64,000 bases of DNA, from contig DASPLL010000008.1 in assembly GCA_035627615.1 (NCBI GenBank), positions 10,239 through 74,238 of the forward strand, given 5' to 3'. Below are positions 17,933 through 26,270 of this stretch, one piece after another (position 1 is the first letter of the stretch; each line of letters begins with the position of its first letter). The position numbers and the translations under genes were made by a program. The notes under the pieces are model-generated. The model was not told where the DNA came from. It worked only from the letters and a program-made list of their open reading frames with translations, and ran no database searches. Origin of the DNA: BRH-c25 sp035627615 (GTDB taxonomy: Bacteria > Bacillota > Clostridia > Lutisporales > Lutisporaceae).

Positions 17933-18829
17933 TTCAGATTGCTGAGCAGCAGCCTTCTTCATGATCTCCAGTACGGCAAGGTCCTTTTCCTTACATTCCA
18001 TCATTATGTCAAAACCATCCTTTATAAGTTCTACAGCCCGTTTATAATCTTCAAAATCTATGAAATCCGCATGGTGCCTGTCGGTGGGACAGCTTCTGCC
18101 GCTGCTGAGATGCACCTTCGGCCTCCGGCCTTTCCAGGTGTTCATGATTCTTTCCATCAGCTGGGGCAAATTGTCTGTCTCATGGTTGCAGTTATGATGG
18201 TGTATGTCCAGCACCATGGGTATGCCAAGCCTCTCGCATAGTGAAAGCACATCTTCGGCATTGAATATCTTGTCATCATTTTCAATGACAATTTTTTCTC
18301 TGATATTCTCGTCCAATGAGTTGAAATTTATGATAAACCTTTCTATGGCTTTTTCCTTGCCGCCTGTGCCGCTGCCAACATGAATGACAAGTATTCTGTT
18401 TCCTACAAGATTGGAAAGCCTGTTATGGTGCTCCAGGATAACTATGCTTGCTTTTACTACTTCAGACTTAAATGAGTTAAGCACACAGAACTGATCGGGA
18501 TGCATGCTTATTCTTATTCTTCCCTCAACGACTATTTCTCTTATCTTCGTACACATGCTCAGAATATCAGGATCCTCCCACCACTGCCAATCAGGAATAT
18601 AGCTGGCAAGAGGTATAAGATCGGAGCTCAGACGATAAAGCTGTATACCCTTTTCAATGCACCAGAGTATGATTTTATACACATTATAAAGATTATCTAC
18701 AGATATGGAACGAAGCCTCCTTATCCGCTCATCAGGCTCCAGACCCTCATAGGTTTTCGCACTCATTGTTTTGAACCTGCCGTTCTCTTTCAAGCTCTTG
18801 GAGATGCACGCAAAGCCCATTCCCAACAT
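17927..18829 (-). CDS. uvsE: UV damage endonuclease UvsE/UvdE
   Basis: 300 residues, TIM-barrel endonuclease that nicks DNA 5' of UV photoproducts. Family motifs visible: MLGMGFACIS at the N-terminus, RISMHPDQFCVLNS, LVIHVGSGTGGKE-type, IVIENDDKIF and MVLDIHHHNCN, with the metal-binding His, Glu and Asp residues. It has AGAAGGATGG before the ATG. The palindrome AAATATTTCGCGAAATATTT lies immediately upstream and probably overlaps its promoter. Confidence 0.93.
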   Translation of the reverse strand: MLGMGFACISKSLKENGRFKTMSAKTYEGLEPDERIRRLRSISVDNLYNVYKIILWCIEKGIQLYRLSSDLIPLASYIPDWQWWEDPDILSMCTKIREIVVEGRIRISMHPDQFCVLNSFKSEVVKASIVILEHHNRLSNLVGNRILVIHVGSGTGGKEKAIERFIINFNSLDENIREKIVIENDDKIFNAEDVLSLCERLGIPMVLDIHHHNCNHETDNLPQLMERIMNTWKGRRPKVHLSSGRSCPTDRHHADFIDFEDYKRAVELIKDGFDIMMECKEKDLAVLEIMKKAAAQQSES

Positions 18830-18843
18830 ATTACCATCCTTCT

Positions 18844-18879
18844 AAATATTTCGCGAAATATTTTTTTCGCGAAATATTT
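18844..18879. promoter_or_regulatory. Tandem palindromic operator candidate upstream of uvsE
   Basis: AAATATTTCGCGAAATATTT (18844-18863) is a perfect 20-bp palindrome. A second, degenerate copy overlaps it, with a right half CGCGAAATATTT at 18868-18879; the two centres are 16 bp apart. A third related copy lies before the divergent gene at 19052-19070. The spacing and position suit repressor binding between divergent genes. I do not recognise it as a standard LexA, CodY, Fur or NrdR site. Confidence 0.6.
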
Positions 18880-19051
18880 ATGTGTATTTTTGCACAAATA
18901 ATATTATTTGAAGAAGTTTCATTTATGATACATATCTGTAGGTGATATATCCGGTGTAAAACAGACATTAAATATTTATAAGTATATAAAAGGCATCCCG
19001 GTTAAAAATACTATTAAACTATTTTTGTCCTTTTCAGGATAACAATCAAGG

Positions 19052-19070
19052 AAATATTTCGCAAAATATA
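19052..19070. promoter_or_regulatory. Third copy of the AAATATTTCGCG-type operator
   Basis: AAATATTTCGCAAAATATA matches the uvsE-side palindrome except near its 3' end and sits directly before the Shine-Dalgarno of the 72-residue gene at 19085. This suggests that gene and uvsE are co-regulated. Confidence 0.55.
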
Positions 19071-19084
19071 TAGGAGGTGTTATA

Positions 19085-19303
19085 ATGGAAAATGGAGCAT
19101 ATGAGAAGATTGTCACCGGTAAAAGCCTGAACAATATATTCGGGAAAAATGAAAAGCTGAATATTGTGGAAAGCTATCTAATACATGTTGAGACAGTAGA
19201 CGGCGCCGAGAACAACTTCATTGAAGGTGCCAAGAATGGGCGCAGAGAGGTTGAAGGCTTATATGTATCTAAAGAGAACATGACAAGCCTTAAGATGGTA
19301 TAG
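19085..19303 (+). CDS. Small protein of unknown function, probably co-regulated with uvsE
   Basis: 72 residues, not recognised. TAGGAGGTG precedes the ATG, so translation is likely. It is hydrophilic, with no membrane segment or cysteine; it reads as a small soluble protein (MENGAYEKIVTGKSL start, LYVSKENMTSLKMV end, possibly a short beta-rich fold). It is preceded by a palindrome shared with the divergent uvsE gene and followed by another small gene 28 bases downstream. Confidence 0.6.
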   Translation: MENGAYEKIVTGKSLNNIFGKNEKLNIVESYLIHVETVDGAENNFIEGAKNGRREVEGLYVSKENMTSLKMV

Positions 19304-19331
19304 TAACATTAATAATGAAAGGAGGCGCCGC

Positions 19332-19526
19332 TTGCATGGGGTAAATGAAAAAGTCAACTGTATCACCTGCATTCATTACTATGTGACCTGGGATCCGGAC
19401 TTTCCCAGAGGCTGCAGGCTTTATGAATTCAAAACCCGCAGGCTGCCCTCCCAGCTTGTCCTCGAATCGACGGGAGAGTGCTGTAAAAACTATGGGGAGA
19501 AGAAAAAAAGAAATGCCAATGCATAA
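19332..19526 (+). CDS. Small cysteine-containing protein, probable metal binder
   Basis: 64 residues from a TTG start with AAAGGAGG six bases upstream. CITC, then GC after WDPDFPRG, and ECC near the C-terminus suggest a small zinc-binding fold. Similar short proteins with a CxxC-YYxTWDxxFPxGC pattern are widespread in Firmicutes; from memory they are sometimes labelled uracil-DNA glycosylase, but this is far too short for that enzyme. Function unknown. Confidence 0.65.
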   Translation: MHGVNEKVNCITCIHYYVTWDPDFPRGCRLYEFKTRRLPSQLVLESTGECCKNYGEKKKRNANA

Positions 19527-19549
19527 AAACTGATATTATGGAAATAATA

Positions 19550-19571
19550 CCCTCCAGAACAGTATGGAGGG
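19550..19571 (+). promoter_or_regulatory. Hairpin covering the Shine-Dalgarno of the BofC-like gene
   Basis: CCCTCCA (19550-19556) pairs perfectly with TGGAGGG (19565-19571), and the right arm is the ribosome-binding site for the ATG at 19578. The stem would hide the site when folded, so translation may be conditional. Confidence 0.55.
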
Positions 19572-19577
19572 AAAATT

Positions 19578-20228
19578 ATGTTTGAAGATAGAAGTATCAG
19601 ACGCAAAAGAAGATATTTACTGGCCTTGGTCTTTCTTTTGCTGGCTTCTGCAGCCTTTGGAGTCGGATATTTTTTTAATGCCGGTACCCCTGAGGCATTG
19701 GATGATCCGGCGAATATGAATCTTCAGATACCTGACAGCTTGATAAATCCGACAACCGTAAAGGAACAAATTGAGCAGGTAAATGCAGATAGTACCGCTG
19801 ATGAAGCTGCAAATATGCCGGACAAAGATATAATGACCCCTAACACACAGATAATTTTCAAAACATATTACAATTCCTGCAGACATACATCAGAGAAAGC
19901 TGTTCAGGCTTCCAAGGATGAGATCAATATGAGTGAGCAGCAGCTGAAGGACAAGTATACCGGCTGGGAGATCACTGCGTTTTCGCCACCTATAGTAGAA
20001 ATGAGCAGAACTGTGGATGCATATTGTACCAATCACTATATTATCGGGGTGGATGACGGATATATCGCCATATATGTATATGATGAGGACGGGAATAAGG
20101 TTTTGCAGGAAAAAACCGACATATCCCTGGCGACCCTCACTCCGGAGGATCAACAGGCACTGCAGGGAGGAATTGTAGTGGATACAGCGGATCAGAAGGA
20201 GCAGACTCTTGAAGGCTTCAGTGATTAA
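19578..20228 (+). CDS. BofC C-terminal-domain-like membrane-anchored protein
   Basis: 216 residues: a basic start, one hydrophobic segment (about residues 13-33), then an extracytoplasmic region. The C-terminal half (EEQLKDKYTGWE-like region, CTNHYIIGVDDGYIAIYVYDEDG) resembles the BofC C-terminal domain. BofC in B. subtilis is a forespore protein that restrains SpoIVB-dependent sigmaK activation. The location beside ruvCAB, with spoIID downstream, suits a sporulation role, but similarity is judged by eye only. Confidence 0.65.
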   Translation: MFEDRSIRRKRRYLLALVFLLLASAAFGVGYFFNAGTPEALDDPANMNLQIPDSLINPTTVKEQIEQVNADSTADEAANMPDKDIMTPNTQIIFKTYYNSCRHTSEKAVQASKDEINMSEQQLKDKYTGWEITAFSPPIVEMSRTVDAYCTNHYIIGVDDGYIAIYVYDEDGNKVLQEKTDISLATLTPEDQQALQGGIVVDTADQKEQTLEGFSD

Positions 20229-20238
20229 AAATTGATGC

Positions 20239-20535
20239 CAAACCACCTAAGCAAGAATATTCATAAACACTTGTATATAGGCAATAGATTTGTATATCGA
20301 CTCACACAATACAAGCCTTTGGACAGAATAAGAGCTTGATACGCAGCAAACCCCTAACGCACATAAACCCAACCTCCTGTTGGTATGTGCCGGATTTACA
20401 TCACGTAAATCCTACGGGTTTTGCTGTGTATCTTCGCTTTATTCTGTTAGCCAAAGGCTTGTAAGTGTTCGCTGATATACAAATCTATTGCTTATTCCAC
20501 ATGCATTCCTACTATTTTGCATATAAAGTGGTTTG
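20239..20535. repeat. Large imperfect palindromic element with branched interior
   Basis: This fills the gap between the BofC-like gene and ruvC. Outer arms CAAACCAC (20239-20246) and GTGGTTTG (20528-20535) are complementary. Inside, GCAATAGATTTGTATATC (20281-20298) matches GATATACAAATCTATTGC (20474-20491) over 18 of 18. ACAAGCCTTTGG (20311-20322) matches 20451-20462 over 12 of 12, ACAGAATAA (20323-20331) matches 20439-20447, and GATACGCAGCAAACCC nearly matches 20416-20432. The apex holds two further hairpins (CACATA...TATGTG and GGATTTAC...GTAAATCC). No coding region is evident. It could be a structured RNA or a non-autonomous palindromic mobile element. Confidence 0.75.
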
Positions 20536-20628
20536 CTATCAACTTTTAAGAGGCTAAATACTGCTTTATTTTTTTGGTAAAAAAGGTTATAGTATAAATT
20601 AGCGAATATATGTTTGGGTGGTGAACCA

Positions 20629-21123
20629 TTGTTGTTAATATTAGGAATTGACCCGGGTATAGCAATACTGGGCTATGGACTTGTAAGATATGAAGCAAAC
20701 AAATTCACAGTTGTAGATTATGGAGCGATCACCACAGATGCAGGAACTCCGATGTCAAGGAGGCTTACCCTGATATACAACGAGCTGACGGAGATCATAG
20801 AAAAGTACAGACCCGATGCTTTTGCGGTAGAGGAGCTGTTTTTCAACAAGAACATCAAGACAGCTCTGACAGTTGGACATGCCAGGGGAGTGGCGGTTTT
20901 GGCGGGATCAAAATCCGGAGTTCAGGTTTATGAATATACTCCACTGCAGGTCAAACAGGCTGTGGTGGGGTATGGAAGAGCCGAGAAGAACCAGATACAG
21001 CAGATGGTGAAAATACTTCTGAATCTCAGGGAGATTCCAAAGCCTGATGATGTTGCTGATGCATTGGCTGTTGCCATTTGCCACGGCAATTCATCCAATT
21101 TTGCAGAACAATTCAAATTTTAG
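20629..21123 (+). CDS. ruvC: Holliday junction resolvase RuvC
   Basis: About 164 residues; dimeric endonuclease that resolves four-way junctions. Catalytic acidic residues are in ILGIDPG, AVEELFF and PDDVADALAVA. Start: TTG at 20629, with GGGTGGTGA upstream at about seven bases from its core; the in-frame TTG at 20614 begins before that site. First gene of ruvC-ruvA-ruvB, with 12- and 21-base gaps. Confidence 0.94.
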   Translation: MLLILGIDPGIAILGYGLVRYEANKFTVVDYGAITTDAGTPMSRRLTLIYNELTEIIEKYRPDAFAVEELFFNKNIKTALTVGHARGVAVLAGSKSGVQVYEYTPLQVKQAVVGYGRAEKNQIQQMVKILLNLREIPKPDDVADALAVAICHGNSSNFAEQFKF

Positions 21124-21135
21124 GGGTGAAGAAAT

Positions 21136-21720
21136 ATGTATGAATACTTAAATGGAAGAGTGGACTACATAAGCGAGGATTATGCGGTAATAGATATCTC
21201 AGGACTGGGGTACAGGGTTTTCACCTCTCAGAATACAATCAGAAATTTAAAAGTTGGTGAAACTGCGAAGCTTTTCACCCATTTGATCGTCAAAGAGGAT
21301 GATCTTGTTTTATATGGGTTTTCTACCAGGGATGAGCTTAGCATGTTCAAGCTGCTGCTGTCTGTCTCCGGAGTGGGGCCTAAAGCAGGAGCCTCACTGC
21401 TCAACCAGTACAAAGCATCCGAAATAGCAGCCGCCATAATCAGCAAGGATATAGCGAAGCTTACAAAGGCACAGGGTATAGGAAAGAAGATAGCAGAAAG
21501 AATAATACTCGAGCTTAAAGACAAGATAGATACTGAAAGTGCGATTGGCGGAATGGATACTGTAAATGGCGGGGATGATATATCTCAGGTAATTGAAGCT
21601 TTGGTCTCATTAGGGTATAATTATTCTATAGCTTCGGCTGCCGTAATCAGGTTGAAGGATACAAAGAAACCTATCGATGCTTTAATCAAGGATGCGTTGA
21701 AACAACTTGCGACTATGTAA
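21136..21720 (+). CDS. ruvA: Holliday junction branch-migration protein RuvA
   Basis: 194 residues. The N-terminal OB fold (MYEYLNGRVDYISEDYAVIDISGLGYRV), the helix-hairpin-helix repeats (LLSVSGVGPKAGASLL and LTKAQGIGKKIAERIILELKDK) and the C-terminal RuvB-binding domain (ISQVIEALVSLGYN) are all present. RuvA tetramers grip the junction and load RuvB. Confidence 0.95.
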   Translation: MYEYLNGRVDYISEDYAVIDISGLGYRVFTSQNTIRNLKVGETAKLFTHLIVKEDDLVLYGFSTRDELSMFKLLLSVSGVGPKAGASLLNQYKASEIAAAIISKDIAKLTKAQGIGKKIAERIILELKDKIDTESAIGGMDTVNGGDDISQVIEALVSLGYNYSIASAAVIRLKDTKKPIDALIKDALKQLATM

Positions 21721-21741
21721 ATATGGAAATGAGGGGACACA

Positions 21742-22737
21742 ATGGAAGATAGATTGATAACACCCAAAATAATTGACGAGGATATTGAGGTTGATACCAG
21801 TCTGAGGCCGAAATCCTTCGAGGATTACATAGGACAGTCCGTTGTAAAAGAGAAGATCAGTATTTTTATTCAGGCTGCCGTAAAAAGAAAAGAGACTCTT
21901 GATCATGTCCTGCTTTACGGACCTCCGGGGTTGGGCAAGACATCTTTAGCCAATATAATTTCAAATGAACTGGGAGTAAGTATGAGAATAACCTCGGGTC
22001 CTGCAATAGAAAAGCCGGGAGACCTTGCGGCAATACTTACCAATCTTAACAACAATGATGTACTGTTTATTGATGAGATACACAGGCTGAACAGGAGTGT
22101 GGAAGAAATCCTTTATCCTGCCATGGAGGACTATGCATTGGATATCATAATAGGAAAAGGTCCAAGTGCGCGGTCTATAAGGCTTGACCTTCCCAAATTC
22201 ACAATGATTGGTGCAACGACCAGGGCAGGGATGCTGACTTCTCCGCTGAGGGACAGGTTTGGTGTTATATGCAGGCTGAATTATTATACAAATGATGAGC
22301 TTTATCAGATAATCAAAAGGTCTGCCAGGATATTGAAGATAGAAGTGGATGAGGCTGGTGCCTTTGAGATAGCAAGAAGGTCAAGAGGGACACCGAGGGT
22401 TGCCAACAGACTGCTAAAGAGGGTAAGGGATTTTGCACAGGTAAAGGCACGGGGAATCATCGACAGGGATACGGCCGACAAGGCGCTGAAGCTTCTGGAG
22501 ATAGATGACATGGGCCTTGATGATATTGACAAGAAGATGCTCCTTACAGTCATAAACAAGTTTGATGGGGGACCGGTGGGCCTGGATACCCTTGCGGCAT
22601 CCATTGGAGAAGACAGCGGTACCATAGAGGATGTCTACGAGCCATATCTGCTTCAGATCGGCTTCATAAACAGGACACCGAGGGGAAGGATCGCAACTAA
22701 ATCCGCTTACAGGCATTTTGGAATCAATATCGATTAA
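21742..22737 (+). CDS. ruvB: Holliday junction branch-migration ATPase RuvB
   Basis: 331 residues. Starts with the typical LRPKSFEDYIGQ; Walker A GPPGLGKTS, Walker B LFIDEIHRLN, sensor GATTRAGMLTSPLRDRFG and the C-terminal winged-helix (NRTPRGRIATKSAYRHFG) are intact. Ring ATPase that drives junction migration with RuvA. Confidence 0.96.
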   Translation: MEDRLITPKIIDEDIEVDTSLRPKSFEDYIGQSVVKEKISIFIQAAVKRKETLDHVLLYGPPGLGKTSLANIISNELGVSMRITSGPAIEKPGDLAAILTNLNNNDVLFIDEIHRLNRSVEEILYPAMEDYALDIIIGKGPSARSIRLDLPKFTMIGATTRAGMLTSPLRDRFGVICRLNYYTNDELYQIIKRSARILKIEVDEAGAFEIARRSRGTPRVANRLLKRVRDFAQVKARGIIDRDTADKALKLLEIDDMGLDDIDKKMLLTVINKFDGGPVGLDTLAASIGEDSGTIEDVYEPYLLQIGFINRTPRGRIATKSAYRHFGINID

Positions 22738-22752
22738 TCAGGGGTGAGACAA

Positions 22753-23298
22753 TTGAAACTGCTGCTGCATATGTGCTGCGGCCCATGTGCTGTTTATCCT
22801 TATCAGGTTCTGAGCCAGGAACATGATATAACGGGGTTGTTCTATAATCCCAATATACATCCTTATACCGAATATAAGAAAAGAATGGATACAGCACAGG
22901 AGTTTGCAGACAGGTCAGGCTATAAGCTGATTACAATAGATGAATACAATCTGGATGAGTTTCTCAGGAATGCCGCCTTCCGTGAAGGGCAGCGATGCAT
23001 GATGTGTTATGCAGACCGGCTTTCCAGGGCTGCTTCTGTTGCAAAAAAGGGGAACTTTGATGCTTTTACTACCACTCTGCTTGTGAGTCCCTTTCAAAAG
23101 CACGACCTTATAAGGAAGCTCGGCGAGGAAGCAGGGAGTAAATATGGGGTAGAATTCTTGTATAAGGATTTCCGTGAAGGCTTCAAAGAGGGTGTGGAAA
23201 AATCAAAACAGATGGAGCTTTACAGGCAGCCTTATTGCGGCTGTATATACAGTGAGAGGGACAGGTATCTGGCAAAGAGAAAGGACGGCAGCAGATGA
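22753..23298 (+). CDS. queH: Epoxyqueuosine reductase QueH
   Basis: About 181 residues. Catalyses the last step of queuosine formation in tRNA. Conserved cysteines are in LLLHMCCGPCAVYP, RCMMCYADRL and QPYCGCIYSERDR, as in the QueH family that uses an iron-sulfur cluster. I chose TTG 22753 because AGGGGTGAG lies just before it; the in-frame GTG at 22744 is part of that site. queA and tgt of the same pathway are encoded 2-4 kb downstream. Confidence 0.9.
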   Translation: MKLLLHMCCGPCAVYPYQVLSQEHDITGLFYNPNIHPYTEYKKRMDTAQEFADRSGYKLITIDEYNLDEFLRNAAFREGQRCMMCYADRLSRAASVAKKGNFDAFTTTLLVSPFQKHDLIRKLGEEAGSKYGVEFLYKDFREGFKEGVEKSKQMELYRQPYCGCIYSERDRYLAKRKDGSR

Positions 23299-23510
23299 AT
23301 ATCCAGTATATAGCTAAAGTGCTTATAGTACTTGGAATTGGCATAACTGTCTTCGGAGTGCTGCTTTATTTTGGAGAAAAATTAGGTTTGGGTAGGCTTC
23401 CCGGGGATATTTATATAAAAAGAGGCGGCTTCACTTTTTATTTTCCGGTGGTTACGAGCATTCTGGCAAGTATAATATTGACAATTCTATTTGCACTATT
23501 CAGGAAATAA
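23295..23510 (+). CDS. DUF2905 small membrane protein
   Basis: 71 residues with two hydrophobic helices separated by GLGRLPGDIYIKRGGFTFYFP, the DUF2905 signature. Function unknown. Its ATG overlaps the queH stop by four bases, so it is probably translationally coupled. Confidence 0.88.
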   Translation: MNIQYIAKVLIVLGIGITVFGVLLYFGEKLGLGRLPGDIYIKRGGFTFYFPVVTSILASIILTILFALFRK

Positions 23511-23542
23511 TCACGGCAATATACTTAAGGAGGATTTCGCTT

Positions 23543-25207
23543 ATGAAGGCAAAAAAAGTCGTACTAGTCTATTTACTAATTACTGCAGTTATCCTGACAT
23601 TCTTTTCTTTTAATGCAGAAACAGTGTATGCCAATATTCAACTCCCCGAGACAATAAAGATAGGTCTGAGCTTTGGACAATCACAGGCAAGCATTTTCAC
23701 TCTGGGAAGTGAAACCGGTGTGAAAATTTCTGTGCCTGAGAATGGTTCATACAAAGAGCTGGTTGAAGTAAGCAGCACTTCAGGAATAAAGGTCCGCAGG
23801 GATAAATACTATAATATAGTAAATGGTATTGAAAGTGAGATCAACTATGTAAGAGCGGCCAAATATGAAGGTGAGGTAATCGGACCCTATCATATTCAGA
23901 TAGGTGAGGTTTACGCTGACATAGAAACAGCACGGCAGGTATTAAGCAGGGTCTCTTCCGCTACTCCGTCCGTATTTCTGGCATATGAGGGAGGCTGGAG
24001 GGTATGGTCGCAGCTGTACCTGGATGAGAGTGAGTGCCTCAAGCAGATACAGGTTATGAAAAATGAAATCAGTGATATAAATTATTCGGTGGTATTTCCG
24101 GACAGAAAGAGGGTACAAATCACGGACAATGCAACAGGACAGATTATACTCCTGTTGAACAGCGAGGAAAAGGTTAGGGTGGCACCCGGGGAAGTACAGG
24201 GTAAAGTCTCCGCGCTGCAGTACAAAGGTAAGAAATACAGGGGAAGTATCACAATGCAAAGCATGCCGGAAAGCGACGTTACGTTGGTAAACGAATTATC
24301 CTTTGATCAATACTTATACAGTGTCGTTCCTTCGGAAATGCCAAAGGACTGGCATATTGAGGCATTGAAGGCACAGGCGGTAGCTTCAAGGAATTATGCA
24401 CTTGCAACAATGGGCAGGCATAATGGTTTTGGCTTTGATTTGTGCAGTACGGAGCACTGCCAGGCATATAACGGGCTTGAAAAGGAATGCAGCAGTGCGA
24501 TAGAGGCTGTAAATGCCACAAAGGGCAAGATAATTACATACAACGGTGATCTTGTTACTACATATTATCATTCAACCAGCGGAGGACATACAGAGGACAG
24601 TGAAAATCTATGGGGCACAAAAACTGATTATATCAGGGGTGTGGATGACAAATACAGCCTGGGCAGCCCCTATGACAGCTGGCGTCTTGAACTGGACAGG
24701 AAAACGGTCAGAGAAAAGCTTTCCAAGTCCAACATAGATCTGGGAGATATAAGCGATATAAGAATTCTGGAGGTCACCCCCAACGGAAGGGTGACCAGAC
24801 TGGAAATACAGGGAACAAAGGAAACAAGAGTATTCGAGAGGGAAAAAATCAGAAACATCATTGGTACGACTGCACTTAAGAGTATTTGGTACAAGCTGAG
24901 AACAGATGCGGATATTTTTGTGAGAGGTTCGATGCTGGAAGCTCCTGAGTCTGGCAGAACTTCAGGCATGTATGTGGCTTCCGCAGCAGGAAGTATAAAG
25001 GTAAGCGGCTCCACTAGCCGGGTAAGTATAAAAGGAATGAACAGCAGCAAAGTATACAACGTGATTCCCAGTACATATATATTTGATGGAAAGGGCTTCG
25101 GGCATGGTCTTGGGATGAGTCAGTACGGAGCAAAGGGAATGGCTGAAGCAGGTAATAACTATCAGCAAATATTGGAATACTATTATCAAGGTGCAAAAGT
25201 ACAATAG
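23543..25207 (+). CDS. SpoIID/LytB domain protein (stage II sporulation protein D-like)
   Basis: 554 residues, with an N-terminal signal/anchor segment. The SpoIID domain is clear: YLYSVVPSEMPKDWHIEALKAQAVASRNYAL with the proposed catalytic Glu, then TYYHSTSGGHTEDSENLWG and the C-terminal FDGKGFGHGLGMSQYGAKGMAEAGNNYQQIL. SpoIID is a lytic transglycosylase acting on glycan strands lacking stem peptides during engulfment. The N-terminal 230 residues include a possible SPOR-like region (QIQVMKNEISDIN). It may be a paralogue rather than the canonical spoIID. Confidence 0.88.
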   Translation: MKAKKVVLVYLLITAVILTFFSFNAETVYANIQLPETIKIGLSFGQSQASIFTLGSETGVKISVPENGSYKELVEVSSTSGIKVRRDKYYNIVNGIESEINYVRAAKYEGEVIGPYHIQIGEVYADIETARQVLSRVSSATPSVFLAYEGGWRVWSQLYLDESECLKQIQVMKNEISDINYSVVFPDRKRVQITDNATGQIILLLNSEEKVRVAPGEVQGKVSALQYKGKKYRGSITMQSMPESDVTLVNELSFDQYLYSVVPSEMPKDWHIEALKAQAVASRNYALATMGRHNGFGFDLCSTEHCQAYNGLEKECSSAIEAVNATKGKIITYNGDLVTTYYHSTSGGHTEDSENLWGTKTDYIRGVDDKYSLGSPYDSWRLELDRKTVREKLSKSNIDLGDISDIRILEVTPNGRVTRLEIQGTKETRVFEREKIRNIIGTTALKSIWYKLRTDADIFVRGSMLEAPESGRTSGMYVASAAGSIKVSGSTSRVSIKGMNSSKVYNVIPSTYIFDGKGFGHGLGMSQYGAKGMAEAGNNYQQILEYYYQGAKVQ

Positions 25208-25218
25208 AAAGAGGACAT

Positions 25219-26247
25219 ATGATGGATCTGAAGGATTTTCACTTCGATTTGCCTGAAGAGCTTATTGCTCAGGAACCGATTGCAAAGAGGGATATGTCGA
25301 GACTCCTGGTGCTTGGAAAAAAAAGCGGTGAAATAGAACACCGGAGTTTTAGGGATATATTGGAGTATCTGAATAAAGGAGACTGTCTGGTATTGAACAA
25401 TACAAGGGTGATACCCGCAAGGCTTTTCGGAGTAAAAAAGGATAGCCTGGGCAGTATTGAATTCCTTCTGTTGAACAGGAAAGAAAAAGATATCTGGGAG
25501 GTTATGCTGAAGCCGGGGAAGAAAGCAAAACCCGGTGCGGTATTCCTCTTCGGAGATGGAGAGCTTGAAGGGGAGATACTTGAAATACTTGAGGGTGGCA
25601 ACCGCCTGGTGAGGTTTCATTACAAAGGTATCTTCGAGGAAGTACTGGATAGGCTGGGAAATATTCCACTGCCTCCATATATCAAGAAAGAGCTTTCTGA
25701 CAGGGAAAGATACCAGACTGTATACTCAAAGCATGAAGGCTCTGCTGCTGCGCCGACTGCAGGACTGCATTTCACCAAAGAACTGCTTCAGCAGCTGGCA
25801 GCGCTTGGTATCAGAACGGCGTATGTGACGCTTCATGTAGGACTTGGTACCTTCAGGCCTGTAAAGGTTGATAATGTGCTTGAGCACAAGATGCATTCGG
25901 AGTATTACGAGTTAAGTGCGGAAAGTGCGGAAATAATCAACAGTACAAAGGAAAAAGGAGGAAGAGTCATTTGTGTAGGGACTACCTCCACAAGAACACT
26001 GGAGTCAATAATGCAGAAAAAAAGCAGGCTTGAGGAGGACAGCGGCTGGACTGATATTTTCATATATCCGGGATATAAATTTATGATTACTGACGGACTG
26101 ATAACCAATTTCCATTTGCCGGAATCTACTCTGCTGATGCTGGTAAGTGCTCTGGCAGGCAGGGAAAGCATAATGCGGGCGTATAAGGAGGCGGTAGAAG
26201 AAAGATATAGATTCTTCAGCTTCGGAGATGCAATGTTTATTATTTGA
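25219..26247 (+). CDS. queA: tRNA preQ1(34) S-adenosylmethionine ribosyltransferase-isomerase QueA
   Basis: 342 residues. Transfers the ribosyl part of SAM to preQ1 in tRNA to make epoxyqueuosine. Motifs DFHFDLPEELIAQEP, LVLNNTRVIPARLFG, SAAAPTAGLHFT and GYKFMITDGLITNFHLPESTLLMLVSA are all standard. It lies 11 bases after the SpoIID gene and is followed by an unrelated membrane gene and tgt. Confidence 0.95.
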   Translation: MMDLKDFHFDLPEELIAQEPIAKRDMSRLLVLGKKSGEIEHRSFRDILEYLNKGDCLVLNNTRVIPARLFGVKKDSLGSIEFLLLNRKEKDIWEVMLKPGKKAKPGAVFLFGDGELEGEILEILEGGNRLVRFHYKGIFEEVLDRLGNIPLPPYIKKELSDRERYQTVYSKHEGSAAAPTAGLHFTKELLQQLAALGIRTAYVTLHVGLGTFRPVKVDNVLEHKMHSEYYELSAESAEIINSTKEKGGRVICVGTTSTRTLESIMQKKSRLEEDSGWTDIFIYPGYKFMITDGLITNFHLPESTLLMLVSALAGRESIMRAYKEAVEERYRFFSFGDAMFII

Positions 26248-26270
26248 TTGTATGCTTAGGGGGTGTTTTA

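Noticed and set aside
18844..18863. CodY or LexA box
   Set aside because: The centre is CGCG with even symmetry; CodY sites have odd spacing around C-N-G and clostridial LexA boxes use GAAC/GTTC.
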